A stretch of 64,000 nucleotides of DNA, from positions 310,001 to 374,000 of the forward strand of contig NZ_MZXV01000051.1 in assembly GCF_003253745.1 (NCBI RefSeq), read 5' to 3'. Position numbers and translations under genes: made by a program. The notes beneath the pieces were generated by a model. That model was not told where the DNA came from. It searched no databases and saw nothing but the letters and a program-made list of their open reading frames with translations. Numbering within the stretch: the stretch's first letter is position 1; each line of letters begins with the position of its first letter. This document shows positions 8,629 through 17,826 of this stretch, one piece after another. The stretch is from Mesorhizobium kowhaii. Its GTDB lineage: Bacteria > Pseudomonadota > Alphaproteobacteria > Rhizobiales > Rhizobiaceae.

Positions 8629-9465
8629 TCAGAGCCGGGTGCGGACCGTCCAGAGCTCTGGAAACAGGACGACCTCAAGCATCTTCTTCAGGTAGGACGC
8701 ACCCGACGTGCCACCGGTGCCGCGCTTCAGGCCGATGATGCGCTCGACCGTGGTGACGTGGTTGAAGCGCCAGCGGCGGAAATAATCCTCGAAGTCGACC
8801 AGCTTCTCGGCCAGTTCGTAGAACATCCAGTAGCGCTGCGGATCGCGGTAGACTGTCTGCCAGGCAACCAGGACCGCTTCATTCTCGGTGCGCGTCTCAC
8901 GCCAGTCGGTGCGCCTGGCGTCGGCGCCGATGTCGAATCCGTTGCGGGCGAGCAGCAGCAGCGCTTCGTCGTAGAGCGATGGCTCGGCCAGGATAGCCTC
9001 AAGCTTCCCGCTGAGATCCGGCCGGTGCTTGTGCGGGCCGAGCATGGCGAGGTTGCGGTTGCCGGCCATGAACTCGATGGCGCGATACTGCCAGGACTGG
9101 AAACCCGAGGATTGGCCGAGCGCGTCGCGGAACTCGGTGTATTCGCTGGGCGTCATCGTCCGCAGCACGTCCCAGGCGTTGTTCAACTGCTCGAAAATGC
9201 GGGCGACGCGCGACAGCATCTTGAAGCTCGGCTCGAGGCGGTCGGCACGGATCGAGCGGATCGCCGCACCGATCTCATGCAAAGCGAGTTTCATCCAGAG
9301 TTCGGAGGTCTGATGCTGGATGATGAACAGCATCTCGTCATGCGCCGACGACAGCGGCGTCTGCGCCTCCAGCACTTTCTCCAGGTGCAGATAGTCGCTG
9401 TAGGACATGCGCTCCTTGAACGACATCTGTGCGCCTTCGGAGGCCGGATCGTATGGCTCGCTCAA
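8629..9465 (-). CDS. kynA: Tryptophan 2,3-dioxygenase
   Basis: Haem enzyme opening the indole ring of L-tryptophan to N-formylkynurenine; 278 aa. Typical segments are MSYSDYLHLEKVLEAQ, DEMLFIIQHQTSELWMKL with the distal His, RRWRFNHVTTVERIIG with the proximal haem-ligand His, and GTGGTSGASYLKK. The chosen start is a TTG at 9463-9465 that overlaps the ligase stop codon. GGAG lies 8 bases ahead of it and it yields the family N-terminus SEPYDPASEGAQ. The ATG at 9424-9426 would remove 13 residues. It is translationally coupled to the upstream ligase gene. Confidence 0.94.
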   Translation of the reverse strand: MSEPYDPASEGAQMSFKERMSYSDYLHLEKVLEAQTPLSSAHDEMLFIIQHQTSELWMKLALHEIGAAIRSIRADRLEPSFKMLSRVARIFEQLNNAWDVLRTMTPSEYTEFRDALGQSSGFQSWQYRAIEFMAGNRNLAMLGPHKHRPDLSGKLEAILAEPSLYDEALLLLARNGFDIGADARRTDWRETRTENEAVLVAWQTVYRDPQRYWMFYELAEKLVDFEDYFRRWRFNHVTTVERIIGLKRGTGGTSGASYLKKMLEVVLFPELWTVRTRL

Positions 9466-11087
9466 TTGATTTTCTCCGTGCGCAGCCGGAAGCGCTGGAT
9501 CTTGCCGGTCTGCGTCTTGGGCAACGCAGCAATGAACTTCACCGATCGCGGATATTTGTAGGGCGCGATCGTCGCTTTGACATGGTCCTGCAGGCGCTTG
9601 ATGGTCATTGCGTCTGGCTCCACGCCTTGCACAAGCACGACATGCGCTTCGACGATCTGGCCGCGCTCGGCGTCCTCGGCACCGATGACAGCGCATTCGG
9701 CGACATCCGGATGCGCCAGCAGCGCCGCCTCGACCTCGGGTCCGGCAATGTTGTAGCCGGCGCTGACGATCATGTCGTCGGAGCGCGCGGCGAAATGGAA
9801 GAAGCCGTCCTCGTCCTGACTGAAGGTATCGCCGGTGAGGTTCCAGCCGTCGCGAACGTATTCCTTTTGCCTGTCGTCAGCCATGTAGCGGCAGCCGGTT
9901 GGCCCACGCACTGCCAACCTGCCGGTCGAGCCACGCGGCACCTCGCGCATCTCGTCATCGACGATGCGCGCCTCGTAGCCGCCCACCGGCTTACCGGTCG
10001 ACGCAGGCTTCATGTCGTCGAAGCGGTTGGAGATGAAGATGTGCAGCATTTCGGTGGCGCCGATGCCGTCGAGGATCGGCTTGCCGGTCTTTTGCGTCCA
10101 CTCCTCGAAGACCGGAGCGGGCAAGGTCTCGCCGGCCGAAACGGCGACGCGCAGCGATGACAGGTCTGCACCCTCATCCATGGCCTTCAGCATGGCGCGA
10201 TAGGCGGTCGGCGCGGTGAAGGAGATGGTCGCTTTGTAGGTCTCGATGATGTGGATCATGTTGGGCGGCGTCGCCTGTTCGAGCAGTGTCGCCGCCGCAC
10301 CAAAACGCAGGGGAAAGATGGCGAGCCCGCCAAGGCCAAAGGTGAAGGCCAGCGGCGGCGAGCCGACAAAGATGTCGTCCGGTGTCACCTGGAGGATTTC
10401 GCGGGCATAGGCGTCGGCGATGATCAAGAGGTCGCGGTGGAAATGCATCGTCGCCTTCGGCACGCCTGTCGTGCCCGAGGTGAAGCCGAGCAGCGCGACG
10501 TCGTCGCGGCCGGTGTTGACGGCGCTGAAAACAACCGACTTGTCGAGGGCCGCGCGATCGAGTTCGGCATCATGGTTGGCGGTGCCGTCGAAGCCGATAA
10601 CCTGCTTGAGGAACGCGCTGTCCTTGGCGCAGGCGGTCATCTCGTCCATCAGCCTGTTGTCGCAGAGCGCGATTGTGATTTCCGCCTTGTCGACGATCTT
10701 GGCAAGCTCGCCGGCGCGCAGCATCGGCATGGTGTTGACGACCACGGCGCCGACCTTGGTGGCGGCCAGCCAGCAAGCGACCATGGCGGGGTTGTTGGCG
10801 GAGCGGATCAGCACCCGGTTGCCGGGCTTCACGCCATAATTCTCGACCAGCGCATGGGCCAGCCTGTTCGTCCAGTCGGACAGTTCCTTGTAGGTGCGGC
10901 GGCGGCCATTGCCGATCAGCGCGGTGTGGTCACCCAGGCCCTTCTCGACCAGCTTGTCGGTCAATTCGACGCCGGCGTTGAGACGTTCGGGATAGTCGAA
11001 ACCATCGAGCAGGAAGTCCGGCCATTGCTCAGGCGGCGGCAGGTGATCGCGCGTGAACGTGTCGATATGCGCTGAAGGCCCAAGCAT
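9462..11087 (-). CDS. 2-aminobenzoate (anthranilate)-CoA ligase, benzoate-CoA ligase family
   Basis: ANL-superfamily enzyme, 541 aa, forming an acyl-CoA with ATP. Motifs are LGFTSGTTGVPKATMH (phosphate loop), the GATE segment in ILDGIGATEMLHIF, the hinge region GDTFSQDEDGFFHFAARSDD, and Lys529 in KTQTGKIQR. Overall layout matches benzoate/2-aminobenzoate-CoA ligases. Its place directly upstream of kynA, with overlapping codons, makes anthranilate released by kynureninase the likely substrate. The next enzyme, a 2-aminobenzoyl-CoA monooxygenase/reductase, is not in the window. The open frame extends upstream, but the ATG at 11085-11087 fits the family start. Confidence 0.87.
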   Translation of the reverse strand: MLGPSAHIDTFTRDHLPPPEQWPDFLLDGFDYPERLNAGVELTDKLVEKGLGDHTALIGNGRRRTYKELSDWTNRLAHALVENYGVKPGNRVLIRSANNPAMVACWLAATKVGAVVVNTMPMLRAGELAKIVDKAEITIALCDNRLMDEMTACAKDSAFLKQVIGFDGTANHDAELDRAALDKSVVFSAVNTGRDDVALLGFTSGTTGVPKATMHFHRDLLIIADAYAREILQVTPDDIFVGSPPLAFTFGLGGLAIFPLRFGAAATLLEQATPPNMIHIIETYKATISFTAPTAYRAMLKAMDEGADLSSLRVAVSAGETLPAPVFEEWTQKTGKPILDGIGATEMLHIFISNRFDDMKPASTGKPVGGYEARIVDDEMREVPRGSTGRLAVRGPTGCRYMADDRQKEYVRDGWNLTGDTFSQDEDGFFHFAARSDDMIVSAGYNIAGPEVEAALLAHPDVAECAVIGAEDAERGQIVEAHVVLVQGVEPDAMTIKRLQDHVKATIAPYKYPRSVKFIAALPKTQTGKIQRFRLRTEKIN

Positions 11088-11400
11088 GTCGCCGCTATCC
11101 TGTCTGCTGCCTGGCCAGTGCACGAGGCTTCTGGCTGGTGGTGGATTTGAAATTCCTGCTTCTAGGGGAGGCTTCGTGCCGCCAGAGGCACCTTGCTCGA
11201 CGACGCGCCACCCGAAGGGCGGACATCTGCAGGTTTGGGCAGCACAGCAGACCTCCCATTGTCGGCTGTTCGTCAGGGCAGGATCGCACCAGTCGAAATT
11301 TGTTTCAAGCCTAAAATGTTTTTGTCCTGGAGCATTGACGCATGGCGTGGCGGTGGCCATTGCTAGCGGGGAAACGATGCCGTTTCGGGGGAGGGTGCAG
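11088..11400. other. Divergent promoter region between the CoA ligase and the hydrolase
   Basis: About 310 bp without a convincing gene. The hydrolase frame runs open through it but lacks family similarity there. An AT-rich patch near 11295-11330 is the most likely promoter area. The ATTATATAT motif found at kynU is not repeated here. Confidence 0.55.
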
Positions 11401-12231
11401 ATGCTCGAACATCGCATTGCCGATTGGGACAACGCCTATGCCAACGGCGCGAACATCGCCGGCAGCGACCGCTGGCCGGCCGCGTGGGTAGAGCCAGCGC
11501 AAGCGTTTCGTGACGCGCTTTCGGCAGAGGGCCGGGCACGGCTCGACATCGCCTATGGCGGGGGACGGCGTAATCGCCTCGATCTTTTCTTACCCAGTGC
11601 CACACCCAAAGGGCTCGTCGTGTTCATTCATGGCGGTTACTGGATGGCGTTCGACAAGAGTTTCTGGTCGCATCTCGCCAACGGCGCGGTCAGCAGCGGC
11701 TTTGCGGTGGCGATGCCCTCCTACACGCTGTGTCCGGAAATCCGCATCGCCGGCATCGTCCAGGAGATCGGCGCGGCGATCGGCAAGGCGGCAGGACTGG
11801 TCGACGGGCCGCTGATGTTGACCGGCCATTCGGCCGGCGGCCATCTCGCCAGCCGCATGGTGACGACAACCACGCCGCTGGCGGCTGATGTGGCGCGGCG
11901 CATACGCCACGTCGTTTCGATTTCAGGCGTCCACGACCTCCGCCCGATCATGCAAACCGAGATGAACGCGACACTGGCTATCGACGAGCCCGAGGCACTG
12001 GCCGAAAGCCCGGCGCTGCTGCGTTCGATGGATGGTGCCCGCATCACCTGCTGGGCCGGTGGTGGTGAACGTGCCGAATTCCTGCGCCAGAACGCCTTGC
12101 TTGCCAATATCTGGACCGGCCTCGGCGCGGCGACCAGCACCGTGGTCGAGCCCGACCGGCACCATTACAGCATCATAGACGGTCTTGCCGATCCGGCGCA
12201 TCCGCTGACCCAGGCCTTGATCTCGGAATAG
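11401..12231 (+). CDS. Alpha/beta hydrolase, probable arylformamidase (kynurenine formamidase)
   Basis: 276-aa alpha/beta hydrolase. The oxyanion-hole motif HGGYW begins at His77, followed by MAFDKSFWSH. The nucleophile elbow is GHSAGGH with Ser144, and the C-terminal region RHHYSIIDGLADP supplies the His. The HGGYW signature is that of the eukaryote-like arylformamidase group, which hydrolyses N-formylkynurenine to kynurenine and formate, exactly the step missing between kynA and kynU. The start at 11401 follows a GGGAGG sequence. It is divergent from the CoA-ligase/kynA pair. Other small ester or amide substrates remain possible. Confidence 0.8.
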   Translation: MLEHRIADWDNAYANGANIAGSDRWPAAWVEPAQAFRDALSAEGRARLDIAYGGGRRNRLDLFLPSATPKGLVVFIHGGYWMAFDKSFWSHLANGAVSSGFAVAMPSYTLCPEIRIAGIVQEIGAAIGKAAGLVDGPLMLTGHSAGGHLASRMVTTTTPLAADVARRIRHVVSISGVHDLRPIMQTEMNATLAIDEPEALAESPALLRSMDGARITCWAGGGERAEFLRQNALLANIWTGLGAATSTVVEPDRHHYSIIDGLADPAHPLTQALISE

Positions 12232-12276
12232 TACCGAGTTTATTTTCGTTTTATCAATGGCTTGTTTGGCGAATCG

Positions 12277-13482
12277 TCAGCGTAGCATCAGCACGCTGCA
12301 GGCTTCACCCGCGGCCGACGCCGGGGCAAATGGTGCCCGCACGACCAGCCCGTTGGCGTCGGCTAGCATTCTGAGCATCGAGGAATCCTGGATGCCGAAC
12401 GGCGTTGCCACCAACGCGCCGTGATCGTCCCGGACCACCGCCCGCACATAGTCCTGGCGCAAGTCATTGGCCGGCATTGCGGCGCCCAATCGCGCCGGAC
12501 GAATGTCCTGGCGGTGTTCGCGGCCGCCGAGCCGCGCCAGCAGCGGCTTCAGGAATAATTGCGAGCAAACCAGGCTTGCCACCGGATTGCCGGGCAGGCC
12601 GATGCACCTGATATCGCCGAGGCGGCCGAACATCAGCGGCTTTCCGGGGCGCATGGCGATCTTCCAGAAGCCGAGTTGCATGCCTTCACCGGTCAGCACG
12701 TCATGGATCAGATCATGGTCGCCAACCGAGGCGCCGCCCAGCGTGACGATGACATCCGCACCGGCCGCGACCGCTTTCTGCACCAGCGCGGCGATGGCCT
12801 CCTTGCGGTCGGCGGCAATGCCGAGATCGAGCGCGCGGGCACCGACCGACTGCGCCGCCGCCGCAACGCCATAGGCATTGGACGAGATGATCTGGTCCGG
12901 CCCGAGTTCGCTGCCGGGCGGCAACAATTCGTCGCCGGTGGCGACGATGGCGACCAGCGGCCGCTTCACCACATTGACCTGGGGGTGGTTGGCCGACGCC
13001 ACCAGCGACAATGCCGCCGGATCGAGCACGCGGCCTTTTTCCAGCAGGACATCGCCTTTCGAGAAGTCGAGGCCGACGCGTCGGATGTTGCGCCACTCCG
13101 CCGTCGGTTCGGTCACTTCGATATCGCCACCGCCGAGATCCCTGACATTCTCCTGGATGACGATGGTGTCGGCTCCATCAGGCAGCGGCGCACCGGTGAA
13201 GATACGCACGGCTTGTGCCTTGCCGACAGTGCCGTCAAAGCCGCGCCCGGCCGGCGCCATGCCGATCACGGAAAGTCGCGACGGCACCGACGCCACGTCG
13301 GCAGCACGCACCGCGTAGCCGTCCATGGCCGAGGCATTGAAAGGTGGCTGTGTCCGGAGCGCGATGACGGGCTCGGCCAGTACCCGGTCCACGGCCTCGA
13401 GGAGAGGAACCTCTTCGCCAGCCAAAGGTGCCGCACCCTCAAGCAGGCGTTCGAGCGCCTCTGCGACCGGAACCAGCGCCAT
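12277..13482 (-). CDS. moeA: Molybdopterin molybdenumtransferase MoeA
   Basis: Inserts molybdenum into adenylated molybdopterin; 401 aa, normal length. The N-terminal MoeA segment includes QPPFNASAMDGYAVR. The MPT-binding domain has VIVTLGGASVGDHDL and the GLPGNPVAS motif. The C-terminal beta-barrel domain IV follows. Its start codon overlaps the moaC stop by one base, so the two are translationally coupled. It belongs to the conserved trpD-trpC-moaC-moeA-lexA rhizobial order, interrupted here by the kynurenine genes on its downstream side. Confidence 0.96.
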   Translation of the reverse strand: MALVPVAEALERLLEGAAPLAGEEVPLLEAVDRVLAEPVIALRTQPPFNASAMDGYAVRAADVASVPSRLSVIGMAPAGRGFDGTVGKAQAVRIFTGAPLPDGADTIVIQENVRDLGGGDIEVTEPTAEWRNIRRVGLDFSKGDVLLEKGRVLDPAALSLVASANHPQVNVVKRPLVAIVATGDELLPPGSELGPDQIISSNAYGVAAAAQSVGARALDLGIAADRKEAIAALVQKAVAAGADVIVTLGGASVGDHDLIHDVLTGEGMQLGFWKIAMRPGKPLMFGRLGDIRCIGLPGNPVASLVCSQLFLKPLLARLGGREHRQDIRPARLGAAMPANDLRQDYVRAVVRDDHGALVATPFGIQDSSMLRMLADANGLVVRAPFAPASAAGEACSVLMLR

Positions 13483-13964
13483 CAGGCGCCCACCTTGTAG
13501 TCGCCAGACTTGCCACCGGTCTTTTCGACCAGCCGGATGCCGGAGATGATCATGGCGCGGTCCACCGCCTTGGCCATGTCGTAGATGGTCAGGCAGGCCA
13601 CTGAAGCGGCGGTCAGCGCTTCCATCTCGACGCCTGTCTTGCCGGTGACACGCGCCAGCGCGGTGACCTTCAGGCCGGGCAAAGCATGGTCGGGCTCGAT
13701 GTCGACGGAAACCTTGGTCAGAAGCAGCGGATGGCAGAGCGGGATCAATTCATGCGCCTTCTTCGCCGCCATGATGCCGGCGATGCGCGCGGTGCCGAGC
13801 ACATCGCCCTTCTTGGCGTTGCCTTCGAGGATCATGGTCAGCGTCTCGAGACGCATCGCGACAAAACCCTCGGCGATTGCGGTACGCGTCGTCTCCGCCT
13901 TGTCGCCGACATCGACCATGTTGGCCTCGCCCTGCGCGCCGAGATGGGTGAGGGCGGCCGTCAT
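13482..13964 (-). CDS. moaC: Cyclic pyranopterin monophosphate synthase MoaC
   Basis: Second enzyme of molybdenum cofactor synthesis, making cyclic pyranopterin from the MoaA product; 160 aa. Signature segments are HELIPLCHPLLLTK and GVEMEALTAASVACLTIYDMAK, which carry the active-site residues. The start at 13962-13964 gives the conserved MTAALTHLGAQGEANMVDV. It is packed between trpC, whose stop lies two bases upstream, and moeA. Confidence 0.96.
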   Translation of the reverse strand: MTAALTHLGAQGEANMVDVGDKAETTRTAIAEGFVAMRLETLTMILEGNAKKGDVLGTARIAGIMAAKKAHELIPLCHPLLLTKVSVDIEPDHALPGLKVTALARVTGKTGVEMEALTAASVACLTIYDMAKAVDRAMIISGIRLVEKTGGKSGDYKVGA

Positions 13965-13966
13965 CG

Positions 13967-14779
13967 TCAGATGGCCTCGGCCGGCGCCTTGCCCGTCAGA
14001 AGCAGGCTCGTCGCCGTGGTGACGTCCTGTTGCCGCATCAGGCTTTCGCCGACAAGGAAGGTGCCGATGTCGCTCTTTTGCAATCTGAGGCAATCGTCGT
14101 GCGAGAAAATACCGCTCTCGCTGACCAGCAAGCGGTCGGCCGGCACCATCGACGCCAGCCGCTTCGAGGTTTCGAGGCTGGTTTCGAATGTTCTGAGATT
14201 GCGGTTGTTGATGCCGATCAGCCGCGACAACAGTTTCAGCGCGCGCTGCGTCTCGGCCTCGTCATGTACTTCGACCAGCGCATCCATGCCGAGTTCGAAC
14301 GCCGTCGATTCGAGGTCGCTGGCCAGGGCGTCGTCGACGCTGGCCATGATGATCAGGATGGCGTCCGCGCCCCAGGCGCGGGCTTCGTAGACCTGATACG
14401 GATCGAACAGGAAATCCTTGCGTAAAGCGGGCAGGGTGACTGCGGCTCGCGCCCTGGTGAGAAATTCGGGCGCGCCCTGGAAAGACGGCGCGTCGGTCAG
14501 CACCGAAAGACAGGCGGCACCGCCTTTTGCATAGGCCTGCGCCAATGCCGGCGGGTCGAAATCGGCGCGGATCAGGCCCCTGGAGGGGCTTGCCTTCTTG
14601 ATCTCGGCGATCAGCGCGAAGGCGCCGGATTTGCGCTTCGTCTCGAGGGCCGCAAGGAAGCCGCGTGGTGCATCGGCATCTTTGGCCCGCGCCTTGATTT
14701 CGGCAAGTGGCACACGCGCCCTTGCCGCCGCGATCTCGTCGCGCTTGTAGGCCTCGATCTTGCGAAGAATGTCAGACAC
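13967..14779 (-). CDS. trpC: Indole-3-glycerol-phosphate synthase
   Basis: Tryptophan biosynthesis enzyme with a TIM-barrel fold, 270 aa, closing the indole ring from CdRP. Recognised by FALIAEIKKASPSRGLI with the catalytic Lys, GINNRNLRTFE, and LLVSESGIFSH. The start is a GTG at 14777-14779 (MSDILRKIEAYKRDEI). It follows trpD by three bases in the same operon. Confidence 0.97.
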   Translation of the reverse strand: MSDILRKIEAYKRDEIAAARARVPLAEIKARAKDADAPRGFLAALETKRKSGAFALIAEIKKASPSRGLIRADFDPPALAQAYAKGGAACLSVLTDAPSFQGAPEFLTRARAAVTLPALRKDFLFDPYQVYEARAWGADAILIIMASVDDALASDLESTAFELGMDALVEVHDEAETQRALKLLSRLIGINNRNLRTFETSLETSKRLASMVPADRLLVSESGIFSHDDCLRLQKSDIGTFLVGESLMRQQDVTTATSLLLTGKAPAEAI

Positions 14780-14782
14780 GCT

Positions 14783-15793
14783 CTATCCGTTCGAAATCTC
14801 GATCAGCCGGTCAAGCACTTGCAACGCCCGGCCGCTGTCGATGGCTTGCGCCGCCGTCGCGATGCCGTCGCCAAGCGTCGTCGCCTTGCCCGCCACCACC
14901 AGTCCGGCGCCAGCATTCATCAGCACGGTGTCGCGATAGGCACCGGCAGCGCCACCCAGCATATCGCGCAATGCCTGGGCATTGTAGGCCGCGTCGCCGC
15001 CACGCAATTCGTCCTTGGTGTGGCGCGCCAGCCCGACCGCTTCAGGGGTCAACGTGAAGCTGCGGATCTCGCCGCCGATCAGTTCGGCGACCTGTGTCTC
15101 GCCGGTGGTGGTGATCTCGTCATAGCCGTCGCCATGGGCAACCCAGGCATGCTCGGCGCCCAGCGCTTTCAGCGTCTCGGCCACCGGCAGGATCCATTCC
15201 GGCAGGAACACACCGACCATCTGCCGCTTGACGCCAGCCGGATTGGAGAGGGGTCCGAGCAGATTGAAGATGGTGCGGGTGCCGAGCTCGACGCGGGTCG
15301 GACCGACATGCTTCATCGCCGGATGGTGCGCGGGCGCGAACATGAAGCCGAGACCGGTCTCATGGATGCAGCGGCCGATCGTTTCCGGCGAGATATCGAT
15401 CTTGATCCCGAGCGCGATCAGCACGTCGGCGGCCCCTGTCAGCGACGACAGACCACGATTGCCGTGCTTGGCAACCGGCACACCGCTGCCGGCGATAACA
15501 AACGCCGACCCGGTCGAGATGTTGACGCTGTGGGAATTGTCACCGCCGGTGCCGACGATATCGATGGCGCCGTCGGGCGCGTCGACACGCAGCATCTTGG
15601 CGCGCATGGTGGCAACGGCGCCGGAAATCTCGCTCACCGTCTCGCCGCGCACGCGCAGCGCCATCAGGAAGCCGCCGATCTGGCCGGGGGTTGCGTCACC
15701 CGACATGATGATATCGAAGGCCTCGCGCGCTTCCTCAAAGGAAAGCGCGCTTCCGGTCGCGACCTTGGCGATATGGGTTTTCAGCGCGCTCAT
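14783..15793 (-). CDS. trpD: Anthranilate phosphoribosyltransferase
   Basis: Transfers phosphoribose from PRPP to anthranilate; 336 aa. The glycine-rich PRPP motif is DIVGTGGDNSHSVNIST, followed by PVAKHGNRGLSSLTGAADVL. The start codon overlaps the ppiD stop in an ATGA tetranucleotide. Rhizobia commonly carry trpE and trpG fused elsewhere, so the absence of trpG here is normal. Its substrate anthranilate is also the product of kynU some 7 kb away. Confidence 0.97.
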   Translation of the reverse strand: MSALKTHIAKVATGSALSFEEAREAFDIIMSGDATPGQIGGFLMALRVRGETVSEISGAVATMRAKMLRVDAPDGAIDIVGTGGDNSHSVNISTGSAFVIAGSGVPVAKHGNRGLSSLTGAADVLIALGIKIDISPETIGRCIHETGLGFMFAPAHHPAMKHVGPTRVELGTRTIFNLLGPLSNPAGVKRQMVGVFLPEWILPVAETLKALGAEHAWVAHGDGYDEITTTGETQVAELIGGEIRSFTLTPEAVGLARHTKDELRGGDAAYNAQALRDMLGGAAGAYRDTVLMNAGAGLVVAGKATTLGDGIATAAQAIDSGRALQVLDRLIEISNG

Positions 15794-17682
15794 CTTGTCG
15801 AGGCTTGGGCGACGGCGGCCTGGTCGATGCGAACGTCGTATTGCGTCTGCAACTGCGCCACCAGCTGGTCGAGCAGATCGTCCGACATGCCGGAGGTGAA
15901 GGATTTCTGTGCGTCGTCCGGCACGGAGCTGGCGTCAGCCCCGGCGGGCTCGAAGACTTCGGCGACCTTGTACAGAATCTGTCCGTCGCCGGTGGGCGAG
16001 GGGATCAGCCCGGTGCCGCCTTCGCCGACGCCGAACATGGCTGCCGCACCCTCCTTGCCGAAGTCGACATCGTCGGCCTCGCGCTTGACGCCGCGCTTGG
16101 TCTGCTTTTCCAGCTTCAGTTCGCCGGCGATGACGTCGAGCGTGACACCGGCCTTGAGCCGCTTTTCAAGCTCGTCTGCCTTGGCGGCGAGCCGCTTGGT
16201 TGTTTCGGCCGCCGTCCAGTCGGCGACGACTTTCTGGCGAGCCTCGTCCAGTGTGCGGTCGCGAGCCGGTGTGACGGAAGCCACCTCATAGAAAACGAAG
16301 CCGTTGTCCGCCGTGGTCAAAGCGTCGTTTTCAGTGTTGGGTTCAGCGTCGAAGACAGCCTTGATCAGCTCCGGCGATTGCGGCAGGTCCTTGACGATGC
16401 TTGCGTCAGGCCTCAGGCCGCTGCGATCGATGGCGTCGATGGTGACGACCTTCAGCTTCAGCTTGGTGGCGGCGTCGGCCAGCGAGCCGCCGGCGGCGCG
16501 GGTGTCTTCGTAGTTGTCACGCACATCCAGAAGGATGCGGCTTGCCTCGCCCAGCGCCAGGTCCTTGCGGATCTGGTCGGACACTTCGGCCAGCGGCTTC
16601 ACCACCTCGGGCTTGATTTCGGTGACGCGCAGCAGCACCGGACCGAAGGCACCTTGCACGACCTGGCTGACTTCATTGGCATTGAGTGCGAAGGCCGCGT
16701 CGGCGACCGCCTTGTCGGCGATCTTGTCCTTGGCCAGCGTGCCGAGCAAAGTATCGGCCGGGGTCTTGCCTTCCGCGGTGACGAGCTTGTCGAAGGTGGC
16801 GCCGGCCTTGAGCGAATCGAGCGCGGCCTTGGCCGCGTCAGGCGTTTTGAACACAAGCTGCTCGATGGTGCGCAGCTCCGGCGTCGTGTAGCGCGCCTTG
16901 TTCTTGTTGTAGTCGTCGCTGACCTGCTGGTCGGTGACGGCGGTCGTATCCATGATGTCGACCGGTTCGAGGCGGACATAGGAGAATTTGCGGTATTCGG
17001 GTGCCGCGTATGTCTTCTTGTTTGCGTCGAAATAGGCCGAAAGCACACTGGCGGACGGCGCCTCGATCGGCTCGACCAGTGCCTTGGGCAGCGTCAAATA
17101 GTCGATGGTGCGGTCTTCGCCGCGATAGAGCGCGACCGCCTTGAAGAAAGTGTCCGGCGCCTTGAGGCCATCCGAGACCGCCTCGACGATCTGCTGGCGC
17201 ACCGCCACCTGGGCACGGTTCTTCAGATAATCCTCGGGCCGCATGCCGATCTGCTGCAACATATAGTCGAAGGTTCGCCTGTCGAACTGACCGCCAGGGC
17301 CCTTGAAGGCCGGATCTTCGCGCGTCAGCTCGGCCAGCCGGTCCTTGGAGAGGCCGAGGCCCAGCTTGCGTGCCTGTTCGTCGAGAACGGCCCCCGAAAC
17401 GAGTTGGGCCAGCACCTGGTTGTCGATGCCGAGCCCCTTTGCCTGTTCGTGGGTAAGACGCTGGCCGAACTGCTGCGACATGACCGCGAGCTGGCGGTCA
17501 TAGGCGAGACGGAATTCGTTGATCGACACCTTGGTGCCGCCAGCGATTATTACCGAATCGTGGCCGGCAAAACCGCCCATCAGTCGCCCGGATATACCCC
17601 ATGCGAGGAAACTCACCACAAGCAGCGAAAGCAGCGTTTTCGCGACCCAGGTTCCCGCCGCGTTTCTCAATATACCAAGCAT
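15790..17682 (-). CDS. ppiD: Peptidylprolyl isomerase PpiD-type periplasmic chaperone
   Basis: 630-aa inner-membrane-anchored folding factor acting in the periplasm. One transmembrane segment near residues 14-34 (KTLLSLLVVSFLAWGISG) is followed by a SurA-N-like helical domain with EDYLKNRAQVAVRQQIV, a parvulin-type domain at about residues 240-370, and a long C-terminal helical region. The start at 17680-17682 gives MLGILRNAAGTWVAK, the usual alphaproteobacterial beginning; the longer open frame reads into antisense of tpiA. It is coupled to trpD by an ATGA overlap. Confidence 0.93.
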   Translation of the reverse strand: MLGILRNAAGTWVAKTLLSLLVVSFLAWGISGRLMGGFAGHDSVIIAGGTKVSINEFRLAYDRQLAVMSQQFGQRLTHEQAKGLGIDNQVLAQLVSGAVLDEQARKLGLGLSKDRLAELTREDPAFKGPGGQFDRRTFDYMLQQIGMRPEDYLKNRAQVAVRQQIVEAVSDGLKAPDTFFKAVALYRGEDRTIDYLTLPKALVEPIEAPSASVLSAYFDANKKTYAAPEYRKFSYVRLEPVDIMDTTAVTDQQVSDDYNKNKARYTTPELRTIEQLVFKTPDAAKAALDSLKAGATFDKLVTAEGKTPADTLLGTLAKDKIADKAVADAAFALNANEVSQVVQGAFGPVLLRVTEIKPEVVKPLAEVSDQIRKDLALGEASRILLDVRDNYEDTRAAGGSLADAATKLKLKVVTIDAIDRSGLRPDASIVKDLPQSPELIKAVFDAEPNTENDALTTADNGFVFYEVASVTPARDRTLDEARQKVVADWTAAETTKRLAAKADELEKRLKAGVTLDVIAGELKLEKQTKRGVKREADDVDFGKEGAAAMFGVGEGGTGLIPSPTGDGQILYKVAEVFEPAGADASSVPDDAQKSFTSGMSDDLLDQLVAQLQTQYDVRIDQAAVAQASTR

Positions 17683-17826
17683 GGACAATTCCGATTTATG
17701 CGCATTTTCGCACGCGCCGAGTTTGAAACAAGCGCAATAGCGCCCTTCCGGTCCACTGTCGATTGCTTTGTGGCCTGATTTTGGTAGTGAGGGCGAGAGC
17801 CGAATATCGCCCGGAGAAGCAAACCC

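Noticed and set aside
11295..11330. Possible MarR-type operator in the CoA-ligase/hydrolase promoter
   Set aside because: The TTTCAAGCC-TAAAA sequence is AT-rich but not a proper palindrome, so no operator is claimed.
15805..17778. 657-codon plus-strand frame opposite ppiD
   Set aside because: Very long but entirely antisense to the ppiD gene, which has clear domains and a coupled start.
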